A stretch of DNA of 64,000 nt, taken from Macrobrachium rosenbergii. Its lineage: Eukaryota > Arthropoda > Malacostraca > Decapoda > Palaemonidae. Every line of letters begins with the position of its first letter. The first letter of the stretch is position 1. Both the position numbers and the translations under genes were made by a program. The stretch covers positions 39,583,599-39,647,598 of the forward strand of contig NC_089744.1 of the NCBI RefSeq assembly GCF_040412425.1, written 5' to 3'. Positions 11,731 through 22,945 of the stretch are shown one piece after another. Under the pieces are notes generated by a model. It had not been told where the DNA came from, made no database searches, and worked only from the letters and a program-made list of their open reading frames with translations.

Positions 11731-13635
11731 CGGAACATGCTCTTCACTCTTTCCTTCACGAAGATTCACGAAGAGACTGCTCGACTGAGAGATCCCTACT
11801 GCCTTTATGTTTGCCTCCCGGCACAACAAAGCCGGTAGTTTTCCTCACTCTTTCGTACCAGACCCAAGGGACACTGTGGTGAGGCATGCTGCCTTTTTGG
11901 GAAACATCGATATCTTTATTTCTCCCGCCATATTTTTCTGTTTCCCTAGGGGTTCACAAGCATTGCTCACCCCCAGTTACAGGCAAATGCTGGAAAACTT
12001 CTCCTTTCACCTGACCTGATAGCTCTGTTTCTGAGGCATCGAGAAATGTTCTCCTTGACCAAACCTCCTGTAGCAGCTACACAAGAAGCAGTTCTTCAGG
12101 CAGTACATCCCTGTGTGTTCAGGACTGGGAGACTTTCCAGCTTTCCTTGTAAGCTTAGGCTTCTCGCCAAGTGGCAACAGATATAGCTGAACATCTCTTG
12201 AAGTCCTCTGCAACACTGTTACAGGGACTGGATCCATCTTTGCTGCTTGGCGTCGTTGATGGAACTTCTCAGGCCAGAGACGCTCTTCAAGTCTGGACTT
12301 CCTCGTCTTCTCTGCCGTGGGTTGCTTCTCTCTGTTTCAGTTGTGAAGAACGTAGGGCCTTGCAACCGAGTCTCCTATATGAAGTAGCCTTTTTCTCCTC
12401 AGTTGAGATTTACCTACTAATGCGAGGCTTCTTTGGTCTTGCTGTCCCAGGAAACTGTTCCCTGGGTGGCATGTGACTCTACTTTAGGGTTCCTGTCTCA
12501 TGCTCTGCACGTGCCCTTATGAGAGTCGTCAGACAGAGATGTGCCGTCTTAGGACCATCTCTCATCTCCCTCCGGCCTTGGCACAGAAGATGGAGGAACA
12601 GGTGAAGGGGATCAATTCCTCAAATCCTTCTCGGATGTCGTAAGTGGACTCCGAATCCATCAGCATCTTTTGTTATGCTTGAGTCCTTCTTGTTCCCCTC
12701 CTCCTTGGACTGTGTATTGATGATCTAGATCAATCGTTACTTTGTCCTATAAGGGAGCTGCGGTACTTTCCGAAAAGGCTCAACACTCCTAACCTGGATG
12801 TAGTCGACTTTTTTGCAAGTATTATCTCTCCCAAGGAAGGCAAGTATTATCTCTCCCAAGGAAGAAGTGTCTAGGACACATCTTTCTCCTGGCTTCGTGA
12901 AGCGATCGAAGGAGGTACTCAGCAGCTGGCGACAACAATATCGGTACTTTCCACCCAAGAGCTCAAGAAGTCAATGGCTTGATCCATCCCTCACATTCTG
13001 GAAGTTTCTGTTGGTCTGGAAGCAAGATGTGGTCTCATAGACCACACTCTTGTCTTCTTCCTTTGGTCTTACCCACAGGCCCTTGAAACCTTTTTTCCCT
13101 GGCCCTGTGGTGGGTGCTCAACAAGTTGTGTTTTCTTACCTGGCTCCTTCAAGAGGACGAGTAGCATCTTGCCTAAGGTGTTGGTTCTGGAAGTGAGAAG
13201 GATACCAAGAGTGACTGGCCTCAACTCCTCCTCCTTCCTCGTCCTCCTACTTCTCCACCTTCGAGATGAGAATAGGACTTGAACTGACACTTGCTAGGTC
13301 TGGTGTCTGATGCAATAAGACTACACAAGAAGCAACTCCACTCCTTCCTCTAGCAAGGTGAGGAAGGAGAGACTTACAGATAGGGTTTTCCTTACTGTCT
13401 CCGACTCTTAAGATTCTTCCCAGCCTATTTCGTATGAGTTACCTTTCCTAACTCATGCGAAAAGTTCCAGTATCTGACATTTGATCTTGCAGTTCCTACA
13501 CTCCAATCAGTAAGTCAGAGGCACAGTACTCCTCGCTCTTTCGACCAGGAGTAGCAGCCCAGGTGCGCAGAACTCCAGTCAGTTCAAGAGACTCACTCAG
13601 ATTCCTCCCTCCAAACAGTGAGTCTTTCTAATGTA

Positions 13636-13955
13636 AAGGACTGATGGTTTTTACATGGTGTCAAAACAAATCACAATTTTTAAAAGTAAATTGTATTTTT
13701 CCTAACTATACAAACCTGAGGTCCTTTACATTACATCTTTACGCCCGCCTCATGCCACCCCTCAACCCCTCAATCTGAACCTGGGCTGAAAGGCAAACTG
13801 GAATGTTTACATTCCGGCAGGTGGGTATTCCTGCTTATCTGAAGGTAGTTACTGCCTAACCACCTTGTTCAGGAGTTTAACATCTGTGTCCAGCTTTGCC
13901 GTAAGTAATTCCAAATGTAAAGGGCCTCAGGTTTGTATACCTGCATTAAATTTTG
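13636..13955 (+). repeat. DIRS internal complementary region and right terminal repeat
   Basis: AATGTAAAGGACTGATGG (about 13631) and, 80 bp on, ACAAACCTGAGGTCCTTTAC face each other, forming the internal complementary region (about 13630-13740). The right terminal repeat follows and ends with AAATGTAAAGGGCCTCAGG at about 13950. The arrangement matches that at 33641-33926. Confidence 0.6.
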
Positions 13956-14134
13956 AGTGTTATTTTACAATGATTAAATTTTATATATTATTATGGGGGC
14001 CTTTATGGGGATTACATTTCTTCCTTTATACAACATATACAGTACTCTGATTTGGCAAGCTTTCAAAAAAATTAAATTCTCAACGACAGGTGCACTTACC
14101 AGAAGCTTTTGCTTCCTAGTGTTCACTACCGTAC

Positions 14135-14380
14135 CTGACATTTGAGCTGTTTTTCTTCTAAATTTGCAACATAGTTCAGTGCTTGGGTGACTGCTGGTTG
14201 AAGAATTGGACATACAATTCCTTTAATTAAAAACCGGGCACACTGTCCAATTGGAAGCAGAAGTGCTGCCATCTGTCCTGCATCTAGCTGATCTTGAGAG
14301 GCAAAGCGATCAGCTATGAGTTCAAAACCACCTCTGTTTCCAAAAATATTAATGAGGTCTATCAACCAGCCATAAGATTC
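14135..14380 (-). CDS. USP24: USP24 exon 5 (internal coding exon)
   Basis: The exon is 246 bp (82 codons), phase 0 to phase 0. The acceptor is CTTGTTTCAG on the minus strand and the donor GTACGGT. It encodes ESYGWLIDLINIFGNRGGFE, then a region with LLLPIGQCARFL and LQPAVTQALNYVANLEEKQL. Animal USP24 has the same order of features: GW-V/I-DLVNKFG-x-x-GGF, then QPLGVCAEYL and an EEKDL end. The segment belongs to the helical-repeat N-terminal part of the protein, whose exact role is not known. Intron 4, only 186 bp, separates it from exon 4 and is the one USP24 intron here with no insertion. Confidence 0.93.
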
Positions 14381-14566
14381 CTGAAACAAGAAGTGTCTTC
14401 ATTTAACTTCCTAGAAAAATACACAAAATGAAATCCATATGTCAATCCGTTATAAAAATCTTTATACACATTGATATTAAGTCCACCAGACAAATTCACT
14501 CATTCAAAAACTGACACTGGAATGATCCAGAAGTATTTATCTAGTTTCTCTATTCAAAACACATAC

Positions 14567-14662
14567 CAACTGTGAAGTAGATTCAGCATAAGCTTTTTCT
14601 CCAACAAGGTCGGACGGGCGGTGTTTGTTTTTTTGATTCCATTCACATTCAGAGTCCAAGGC
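14567..14662 (-). CDS. USP24: USP24 exon 4 (short coding exon)
   Basis: The exon is 96 bp (32 codons), phase 0 at both ends, with acceptor TTGTTTACAG and donor GTATGTG. It encodes ALDSECEWNQKNKHR followed by a segment ending AESTSQL. It is the least conserved exon of the set. Its position, phase and the N-x-K-N-K/R pattern agree with the stretch that in USP24 of other animals precedes the GW-VDLVNKFG region encoded by exon 5. Intron 3 upstream, 14663-26930, is about 12.3 kb of DIRS elements. Confidence 0.8.
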
Positions 14663-14839
14663 CTGTAAACAAGAAGGAAATTTACTCAAGCATTAAATGT
14701 ATAATGTCTAATTCAATATATAAAGAATAAAAGTTAAAACATATACTGTAGTACCTTGTGATATTTCTTGTATTCAACCAATTATAATTCTAAACAATGT
14801 CATTTAATAGGAAAATGACATTTTTATGATAAAATCTCA

Positions 14840-15190
14840 TTTTTTAAAAGTAAAATACATTTTTCCTAACATACAAACCCGAGGTCCTTTACTTATATGG
14901 GGGTTACTTTTGGCGAAAGCTGAACTGGCTACTAAAGACTTAACAAGGCGGTGCAGTAGTATAACTACCGGCCAGGTAGTTGGGAGGTTGCAGTGGGGGA
15001 CCCACGCTACCTCCCGCCTGGCGTCACGCATTCACTTTGCTTTCTGGCCTAGGGCAGATTGTGGGGAGGCTGAAGTGGGTAACCTGAGTAGAGGACCTTG
15101 GGTTTGTATGTTAGGAAAAATGCATTTTACTTTTTAAAAATGCGATTTGTTCCTGCACAAATACAAACCCTTGGTCCTTTACTTATATGG
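14840..15190 (-). repeat. DIRS copy A right terminal repeat and internal complementary region
   Basis: CATACAAACCCGAGGTCCTTTAC at 14870 and ACCTTGGGTTTGTATGTTAGG at 15095 face each other. A third copy, CAAATACAAACCCTTGGTCC, starts at about 15158. The last two form the internal complementary region around CTTTTTAAAAATGCGATTTG. Terminal repeat and circle junction are therefore arranged as in 33641-33926, in the opposite orientation. Confidence 0.7.
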
Positions 15191-15815
15191 GGACTCATGA
15201 TTCGGTGGGAGGAATCTGAGTGCAAGTCTCTGAACGAATGGAAGTTCAACCACACCTTTTTTCCTCCTGGGGTAAGAGCCAGGAGGACATAGCCACTGGA
15301 CCGTGACCACTGGTATGTGAACTGAAGTGTCACAAGCCAGTCTACTAGAGCGACCCTGCTGTGACGAAGTTACGGTATGTAAGCGAACACACAGCAAAGG
15401 TAAAAGAGACAGAGAACCTACCCCAGCCACAGAATAGGTGATCTGAGGACGTCAGGGACTAAGGACCAAAATGAAGAATGGGTTTGTAATTAGCCTGCAA
15501 CCCCTTCCCCACCTTGTAAGGGAAGGAGGGGACTTCACATCTAATGTGTACCTGAAAGGCAATAAAGATTAGGATACTCAAGTCATGAAACTCACCTGCA
15601 TCTGACGTCTGGTTCAGCTTGTACGGCCCAAACTCTCTGCCCGAAGGAAGAAGCCAGATGAAGGGGAGGAAGAGAGAGCCAGTCACTCACCTTTCATGCC
15701 CAATCAAGCACGTACAACAGACAAGATACAGCACTGTCCTGTACAGGAGCTGGGTAAGTTACACAACTTGTTGAGCAGCCACCACTGGTCCCAAGGAGAA
15801 GGTATCCAAGGACCT

Positions 15816-16525
15816 ATGGGTAATGTCCCTTAGGTAAAAAGAGGCGAACGTGGTCTGGCGTGACCACACCTGTCCTTAGTACCTGCTAAACCGACAGGTT
15901 CTTCTTGAATGCTAAAGCAGGTGCAATCCCCGTGAAAGACTCAAATCGAGTGTCAGGGACCACTGGATTCTGTGTCTTCGCTACGAACTCCGGGACGAAC
16001 TCGAGCATCACCGATGCCCATCCCCTTGAGTGTTTAACTGCAAAAGAGATTCCCTGTAGTTCACTAATCCTCTTCGCCAATGCCAGGGCAAGCAAGAAGA
16101 CGGTCTTAGGAGTAAGATCCCTGCCTGTGGCTTTTCGTAGTGGCTTGTATGGGGCATGAGTCAGGCTCCACAAAACGAGAGACACATCCCACTCAGGGGT
16201 CTTGAGTTCCCTGGGAGGGCAAGACCGTTCGAAGCTACTCATTAGCAATGATATCTCCAGGGAGGACGAGATATCAATGCCTTTCAACTTCAGGACCAGT
16301 GCTAAAGCAGCTCTGTATCCCTTTACCGCTGAAACTGATAGGAGCTTCTCTTGATGAAGATAGACGCTACCTGCTGAAGAGTGGCTCCGACCGGAGAATA
16401 ACCCCATCTACGACACCAACCACAGAAGACAGCCCACTTTCCCTGGTAAACCGCTGAGGAAGACTTCCTGAGGTATCCTACCATCTCTGTCACTGCTCGG
16501 CGAGAAAAGCCTCTTGCTCGCAAGA
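15816..16525 (-). pseudogene. DIRS tyrosine recombinase remnant (copy A)
   Basis: The N-terminal part (SSAVYQGKWAVFCGWCRRWG) is in one frame and SAVKGYRAALALVLKLKGID in another, so there is a frameshift near 16345. The first catalytic Arg region is present (FLLALALAKRISELQG). Sequence then jumps from a segment ending FESFTGIAP to ALAFKKNLSV. This deletes about 100 residues, including the H-x-x-R motif that precedes LAFKKN in the copies at 31379 and 37894. The terminal T-FASFYLRDIT with the nucleophilic Tyr survives out of frame at about 15816-15850. The recombinase of this copy is therefore dead. Confidence 0.8.
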
Positions 16526-16529
16526 GACG

Positions 16530-17600
16530 GTGGATAACCTCCAGGCGAGAAGCGACTGGGAGGCCACGGCCTGGTGGTACCGTTCTACATGCAGCTGATG
16601 TAGAAGATTGTGCCAGAGGGGAAGCTCTCTCATAGTCTCGGAAAGCAGAGCCAGTAGGTCTGGATACCAAGCGGCCTCGGGTCACTTGGGAGCCACCAGG
16701 ATCATTCGTAGATTCGTCAACACCAGGACTCGACCGAGAACTGGACAAATCAGACAGAACGGGGGAAAGGCATACACCTCGAGGTTGTCCTATGAGTGTT
16801 GGAAGGCATCTTCTGCAGCTGGCCATGGGTCCGGTAACGACGGAGAAAAAGGTTGGAAGCTTCCTGTTGTACCAGGTGGCGAACAGATCCACTACTGGAT
16901 GCCCCCACAGGTCGAAGAGCCTGTCTGCCACGCTCTGGTGAAGGGACCACTCGGATCCCACCACCTGATCCCGAACGAGGCATGTGCGCCAGAACGTTCC
17001 TCTTGCCTGGGATGTATCTGGCTGACAGCTCCACAGAGTGGGCTACTGCCCACTCATGCACCTGCACCGTCAGCATGTGGAGAGCTCGAGAGACAAGTCC
17101 CCCTTGCTTGTTGATGTATGCCACTAGGGTCGTGTTGTCACTCATCAACACCACAGAGTGTCCCATCAGACGGTCCTGGAAATACTGAAGGGCTAAAAAA
17201 GCTGCCTTCATCTCCAGGACGTTGATGTGAAGGCGCTTGTCGTGATGGTCCCACATGCCTGAAGTCAGCAACTCCTCCAGGTGTGCATCCCAGCCATCCT
17301 TCAATGCGTCTGTGAAGAGCAGCATGTCCGGAGGCCAAGAGGACAGGTGCATCCCTATGCAGAGGTTCCTGTCATCCAACAACCAGTCGAGATCGTCCCT
17401 CACCTCCTGAGAGATGGGTACGAGAACCGACTGGGGCTCCCGAGACTGATCCCAGAAGTCCCTCAGTCTCCACTGGAGAGACCAAAGGTGGAGCCGACTG
17501 TGCGGTACGAGCTCCTCCAATGACGACAGGTGACCGATCACGACTTGCCACTGTTGAGCTGGCTGTTCCTGCCTCGACAGGAACTGCCTTGCCACCTTCC
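16530..17600 (-). pseudogene. DIRS RNase H and MT-like domain (copy A)
   Basis: The 285-aa minus frame 17607-16750 contains FTDALKDGWDAHLEELL, LHINVLEMKAAFLAL and LMSDNTTLVAYINKQGG, followed by ARYIPGKRNVLA. These correspond to the D-E-D part of the DIRS RNase H. The MT-like region follows (VVDLFATWYNRKLPTF at about 16880), after which the reading moves between frames. DIRS elements carry a Dam-type methyltransferase-like domain at this place. Frameshifts make the product non-functional. Confidence 0.8.
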
Positions 17601-18404
17601 TGAACATGCTGATGCGAGCCTTTGAGGGAAAGACTGCCTGCTGCCATATCGATCAACATGCCCAGATACTGAGTCCTCTGTTTGGGAATGAGATCCGACT
17701 TCCCAAAGTTGATCACGATACCCAGCTCGCAACACAACTCGGGGAGGCGAACTCTGTCCTGTAGCAACTGCAAGCGTGAGTTTGCCAAGACTAACCAATC
17801 GTTGGGATACCTCAGAAGACGTATCCCAGGCTGACACCAGGGTGAACACTCGTGTGAACACCTCTGGAGCGGTCGAAAGCCCGAAACATAGTACCCTGAA
17901 TTGGTAGACCACTTCTCCGAGGACAAAGCGAAAGTACCGACGAGAGGATAGATGAACCGGTACCTGGAAGTACGCGTTCATCAAGTCCACCGTCAGCATG
18001 AAGTCATCCTCCCTGATGGCTGACAGTACCATGCACACCGACTCCATCTTGAACCGAGTCTGGCGAACGAAACGATTCGGGGGAGAGAGGTTGATTACTG
18101 GCCTCCACCTGCTGGAAGCTTTCTCCACGAGAAAGATCCTGCTGTAGAAGCCAGGAGATCGATCCTCGACGACTTCGATGGCTCCCTTGTTCAACATAGT
18201 TTCGACCTCCCGAAGTAGGGCCCCTCTCCTCTGGGGGTCTTGAAGGTAAGAGGGGAACTGGACCGGTATGTCAGTGAGGGGAGGCGGCGACTCGAAGGGT
18301 AGAGAATATCCCTCCCGAAGGACATTCACTACCCAGGTCTCCGCTCTGTATCGCTGCCAAGTTGCCCAGTGGCATGATAGGCAGCCCCCCACCAACGGCA
18401 GCAT
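17372..18404 (-). pseudogene. DIRS reverse transcriptase (copy A), frameshifted, YPND active site
   Basis: The 288-aa frame 18404-17538 contains RT blocks: KGAIEVVEDRSPGFYSRIFL, WRPVINLSPPNRFV, LTVDLMNAYFQVPVHLSSRR (motif A) and FRVLCFGLSTAPEVFTRVF (motif B). The palm continues in a second frame (17926-17372) with YPNDWLVLA where the other copies have YLDDWLI. The second catalytic Asp pair is therefore changed to N-D. Downstream QYLGMLIDM is the usual LG-x-x-ID motif. Both the frameshift near 17880 and the active-site change inactivate the enzyme. Confidence 0.85.
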
Positions 18405-18422
18405 ATGAGGGGCTCGCCGTCC

Positions 18423-20738
18423 CTAGTGAGCTCCTCCCCTCTTCTTCTTTGCACTACCTTTCCTCTTGGGGGGGATAGGTTGGCGAAAGGGACCCAGCGG
18501 TTCCTTCCGTGGGGGAGAAGAAGTAGTCTGGACTTTTCCTTGAGCGCCCGTCGAAGCACCAGACTTCTTCGGGGCTGAGGTGCTAGCCTGGCTCACTGTC
18601 CGGGCCGCAGGACGAGACGGCTGCACGACACCTTTCGTCGCTGCCTGGTGGACAAGACGGTCGCGCTCGTCGGCCTTCCTCTTGTCCACTGCAGCATCCA
18701 CTTCTCCTCTGGGGAAGAGGGAGGTGGTGTCCAGAATTGGTCCATTGTGCAGGAAGACTGCAGCTTCGGCGCCCACTGATCTGTAGATTCGGGACAACGC
18801 CGCATCCCGTCTCTTCAGTACCAGGTTTGCCCACAGGTTGGGCTGTAAAAGAGATGGCCTTTCCACCCGACTGGCAAAGACTCCTGAAGGTCGGGTCTTC
18901 GTTCTGAGAGCCAGATGAAGACGCGATCCTCGACAACGCGAAGGCCCAGTTGTCGAGCCAGGAGATCGCCTGGAGAGTACGGACCCCTCATGATCTCAAC
19001 CCGCGGTGGAGTGTCGAGAGAGGGCCTAGACAAACTTACTTGTCTGGGCAAGCGACCGTCTTGACTATCAGGGGACAGCCTCCGCACAGCCAATCCATGC
19101 TCCGACGCTGGACGGTCCTCCGCACTAGAGTGTGTAGGGGAGACCAACACAGGGGCACGGACTGCTGATTGGAGACCGCTGTCCCTAACGTCCGGGCGTG
19201 TTCCAGCCTTTTTCGATGCCGAAGCAGTCGAAGAAGGCTGCGGGGACCTCTTCTTGGTTCCTCCCGATCCCTTCGCAGCAGAGATGTCCATGAACACCTT
19301 CTCCGACGATCCTTTGTCCGACTTGGATGGGGATAACGGTTTAGGTGGAGGAGAAGCCAAGGCTTTTCCCCTTCTCTCGTTACGTGCCCGAGCTCGCTAC
19401 ACGAGAGGAGCAGCTCGAGGATGCACGGTCTCCCTTAGGCGACCGTGCCTTCGGCGACGCTCGCTTATGAGGTGCCAAAATGGAATCAGTTCGAGAGGAC
19501 GAAGCCCCTGAACCGTTTGAGGAGGGTACCAAGGTAGCCTTCCCAGCGAGAGATCCAGCAGTCTTCCCCCGAGGGGAGGACTGCGCCCCCTTAGAAGAGC
19601 GAGTCTTCTTGGGGCGGGGGGGGGGGGATCCACCCTCCCCTTCTTAGACCGACTGGTCGTAGAAGAGGGGGGTGAAGAGGCAGAGGAAGACAAGGAAGTA
19701 AAAGACGAAGATGTAGATGGCTGGTGTGTGTGCTTCTTCTTCTTCTTGATCAGCAACAACACAACATCCCCCAACCTACCGAAGACAGACTCATGCCGTA
19801 AGGTGGTAGTAGGCATCACAGAGGCAGACGCAGGCAACAATGTAAGGAACGTCTGCAGGAGCGGCATGGGCAACGGTGGAAGCGCGGTGGGAGACGTGGG
19901 AGCGTAGCCAGGCGGGGGTGGGGTGACCGAGCAGACTGGCCCAGCCACCATCGACACGGAGACGGCTGGAGTAGGGACTGCACCATATGCACGGTGCATT
20001 CTGGCGGTAGTCATCACACTCCCCGGAAGCACAGCGGTGACGGTAGTGGTGGTTAGAGCGTCGACTGTGTGGGTAGTGGGGGGAGGAAGGAGTACTCCCG
20101 CTTGCGCAACACTGTTGATGCGTGTGAGGAGCAATGGCAGATCAGGCGTACCAACCATCCTGAGCGACTCCCACGCCTGACTCAAACCAGGCATGGATGC
20201 CAACCCTGCGGAAGACAAAGACGGGTAGGGGGGCCCCCCCTAACCAAGGGATCAGCGACTCTGGGTGAGGGGGAGAACTAAGAGGAGTGTAGCCTAGGTC
20301 CACCGATCTTGCCTTCTCTGTGACTGCGGATGCAGACACAGGGGACAGCGAGACGGACTCAGAACTAAAAATCGTCAGCAAGGGAAGGCGTTCAGGGCTT
20401 AGATATGACTGCGAAGGATTCGCAACCGACGGAGTCGAAGGTGCCGAAGACAGCACCTCCGACACCTTGGTCTCTTTACACTTGTATCTAGGCCTCCGAG
20501 AGTACCTATCCCACTGCTCAGGGGACCAAAGCCTACACTCCTCACAAGGTTTGTCTACAGTACAATCAGAAGGGTCCTTACTCCCTTTCCTACACTTTAG
20601 GCAAAGGGAGTGAGGATCCGAGTCCGCACTACAGCGAAAGGTGCCACACTTTTTATCCTTACCAGGACATTCCCAGTGCACAGGCTTATCAGAGTCATGG
20701 GTTTGCGATAACTCATCCATCATCACAAACACGCACAA
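18423..20738 (-). pseudogene. DIRS gag-like region (copy A)
   Basis: The N-terminal frame (20738-20142) starts at Met and has a Cys/His cluster at residues 24-76: DPHSLCLKC, then C59, then C-E-E-C-x2-W-S-P-E-Q-W. After this comes a Pro/Ser/Thr-rich middle in a second frame (20218-19397). The C-terminal part is spread over frames 19360-18815 and 18866-18423. It includes LWANLVLKRRDAALSRIYRS, which is shared with the gag at 42130. This is the putative structural protein of the retroelement. At least three frame changes show the gene is broken. Confidence 0.7.
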
Positions 20739-20837
20739 TTATACTCAAGAAAAACAAAACAGGAACAAACACACCATGAAAAGGCGCAGCTTTAGCTTCC
20801 AGGAAGGTCCGAGCAGAAAGCCAGGAAAACTATAACT

Positions 20838-21112
20838 ACCAAGCAATTACATAGCTACTAGCTATCTACACGGCAGTCTAATAAAATTCAAATTTTCAGT
20901 GGCGCTGCCATCGCTTGTGTAGGTGACAGGGTCTTGCCCACTTTTGGGACTGATAGAGTTTCAATTCGTTTGATGCCTAAATGTCCACTGAGGGGAGAAG
21001 GGTGGGCTCCGATTATGTAATTGCTTGGTAAGTATATATAAAACTTTATTATCATAAAAATGTCATTTTTACATAAATGACTTACCAAGCAATTACATAG
21101 CTGATTCCACAT
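20838..21112 (-). repeat. DIRS family II terminal repeat and internal complementary region
   Basis: AAGCAATTACATAGCTACTA at the left and GATTATGTAATTGCTTGGTA at 21011 are inverted. After ATCATAAAAATGTCATTTTT the sequence CTTACCAAGCAATTACATAG returns. The midpoint AAAAATGTCATTTTT is the putative circle-junction core. Confidence 0.8.
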
Positions 21113-21361
21113 TGCAAGGAGGTGGGAATCGTGGACATGTTCTCATCCAAAACATTAATAAAGATTATAACTTCGAACTAGAAAGGTTGCTAGCACTGGG
21201 TCAATGCTTGTTGTAGATTATCTGGTAAGAGAGCTGCTTCAGGCGGGTACTGCCTCTGGTCGACGCTCATCTTGACCTGTAGAGGGCGTGGCGTGGCAGT
21301 ATTAGCCAAGAGTCGCCCATACTTCAGTGGGTACTTTGCAGCCATGGAAGTTCACCGATGG

Positions 21362-21985
21362 CTAATGAAGATAAAAAATAGCATCCTTGCCCTGGGCATA
21401 GACCAGCAACACAAACTGGCTGGCGGGTACTCCAGGTACACTGTACTCCCAGGGTTCCCTTAAACTCAACAACCTTATAACAAGACGAAGAGACAGTAGA
21501 GGGACAGAGAGCCCCATATGCCACCCACGGATAGCAGAAGTTGGCTCCGAGCACCCAACTGTTGACGCCAAGCGCCCAAATGTTGGCACAGAACGCTCCA
21601 CAGTCGGAAGTTGGCACCAACTGGTCGGGTGTGGAAGACTGACAAAGCAGGTGCCAAGTGAGTTGATAAAGAGGGGCCACTCCGGGGTGAGTTCGAGTGC
21701 TCGAACCTCATGAGCTTTGACCTTAAGGGAAGATAAAACATCTTCTTGAACATGAGAATGCGCTTCTGTAATCGAACTTCTAAGGAAGAAAGACAGTGCA
21801 CTCTTTGACAGAGGGCGTGATGGGTTCTTCACTGAGCACCGAAGTTTGTTGGAGGATCCTCTGATCTTCTGAAGATAGTACTTCCAGGCTCCCACAAGAC
21901 AAAGAAATCTCTCTTCCTGCTCTGGCCCGAGGACGTCTGTTACTCTCTTAACAATGAACAAGCGAGGCCATGGCTTGGAAATGTC

Positions 21986-22068
<83 letters not shown>

Positions 22069-22119
22069 GTCTGTTACTCTCTTAACAATGAACAAGCGAG
22101 GCCATGGCTTGGAAATGTC

Positions 22120-22192
<73 letters not shown>

Positions 22193-22601
22193 CTGCATTT
22201 CCATTTGAAAAGCCTACTCTCATGTTGAAGGCTTGCCGCTCGCTAACGCGTTTGGCAATTGCTAATGCCACAAGAAAGAGAGTCTTCTTCGTGAGATCCT
22301 TAAAAGAGGTCGAGCTGAGGAGTTCGAAAGTTGAGCTCATAAGCCACTCTAGAACAACGTCCAAATTCCAGGAGTCCAGGAGAGAAATCCAGACTTTTCT
22401 AATTTGGAGGTTTCAAAGGAACTGATAAGGCTGCTGAGGTTTTACAACAATAACCTATACCCCTTGATGGTAGAGGGGGACAACTTCCTATCAGTCCTCA
22501 GGAAAGGTAAAAAGTCAGCTAACTGGCTTATAAAGGCTTCAGAAGACGAGACATTATTTTCTCGGTACTATCCTCTGAAAACTGACCACTTGGAATGGTA
22601 G
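21362..22601 (-). pseudogene. DIRS tyrosine recombinase remnant (family II)
   Basis: From right to left the minus strand shows the N-terminal core-binding part (KWSVFRG, ADFLPFLRT, SPSTIKGYRLLL at 22600-22440). A middle part follows (VVLEWLMSSTF, LFLVALAIAKRVSERQAF with the first catalytic Arg). The C-terminal part reads LKFYL-like KYYLQKIRGS, PLSKSALSFFLRSSI and KVKAHEVRAL, which carries the H-x-x-R motif. A duplicated GA microsatellite (21932-22189) replaces part of the middle, and stops occur. No terminal Tyr motif was found in frame. Confidence 0.8.
21932..22189. repeat. Duplicated unit with (GA)n microsatellite inside a YR pseudogene
   Basis: The 54-bp sequence beginning GACGTCTGTTACTCTCTTAA occurs at 21932 and again at 22066, each time followed by a long GA tract (21988-22067 and 22122-22189). 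The period is 134 bp. The GA tract and its flank were evidently duplicated as one unit. Confidence 0.95.
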
Positions 22602-22835
22602 AGCCTGCTAGCAGATCTTTTTGCACCTAGCAAAAGCTTCTGTAGCTTGCTTCAAAAAGCCTTTTCGCTCTGACGAGGCTCCTGAAAGTCTGAAGCCCGT
22701 CAGGGCCAAAGAGGACAATCCCTAAAGGGACCTGAGGAAGTGGGGCTGCTTGGAGAGCAACTGTGTGTGGCAGAAGTCTTCGGAAATTAACAGACACACC
22801 AGATCCGGACACCATTCCTTCCTGGGCCAGAACAG

Positions 22836-22945
22836 AGTTATCAGGGTCAATGAGACGTTCTGGTGAGAGGAGTGATCAGGGTCAATGAGACGTTCTGGTG
22901 ACAGGAGTGATCAGGGTCAATGAGACGTTCTGGTGAGAGGAGAAC
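22836..22945. repeat. 35-bp tandem repeat, three copies
   Basis: ATCAGGGTCAATGAGACGTT and the following 15 bases recur three times head to tail with one or two differences, inside the MT-like region of the family II DIRS. The period is not a multiple of three, so it disrupts the frame. Confidence 0.9.

Larger units (their letters stand above)
6897..13960 (+). mobile_element. DIRS-like retrotransposon, full length by ends, heavily decayed
   Basis: The left terminal block (about 6897-7030) and right terminal block (about 13790-13955) are inverted copies. Both contain GGAATGTTTACAT near GGCAG and GGTAGTTACTGC, and AAAGGACTGATGG or AAAGGGCCTCAGG at the edge. An internal complementary region lies just before the right repeat, as in DIRS elements. 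The interior is C/T-rich and full of stops; only an RNase H remnant (11518-11730) is recognisable. The element fills USP24 intron 5, ending about 70 bp from exon 6 and 175 bp from exon 5. It is antisense to the gene and is the oldest-looking DIRS copy here. Confidence 0.65.
14811..20837 (-). mobile_element. DIRS-like retrotransposon copy A (minus), with gag, RT, RNase H, MT and YR remnants
   Basis: Reading right to left the order is gag (20738-18423), RT (18404-17372), RNase H and MT-like region (17600-16530), YR (16525-15816), internal complementary region (15093-15190) and terminal repeat (to about 14840). This gene order and the absence of LTRs identify a DIRS element. The outer end carries the core GAAAATGACATTTTTATGAT. 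The 5' end abuts the family II terminal repeat at 20838 without its own repeat, so it is truncated or joined there. It is sense to USP24 and lies in intron 3. Confidence 0.85.

Noticed and set aside
14811..20837. Copy A considered as a Gypsy-type LTR retrotransposon because of its gag-RT-RNase H order
   Set aside because: There are no LTRs, no aspartic protease or DDE integrase was found, a tyrosine recombinase follows RNase H, and the ends are inverted with an internal complementary region.
21970..22425. 151-aa frame rich in Glu-Arg repeats
   Set aside because: It is the translation of the GA microsatellite lying in a minus-strand YR pseudogene.
22836..22945. Three regularly spaced 35-bp repeats, considered as a CRISPR-like array
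   Set aside because: The copies are directly adjacent with no spacers and lie within a retroelement in a eukaryotic genome; it is a tandem duplication.
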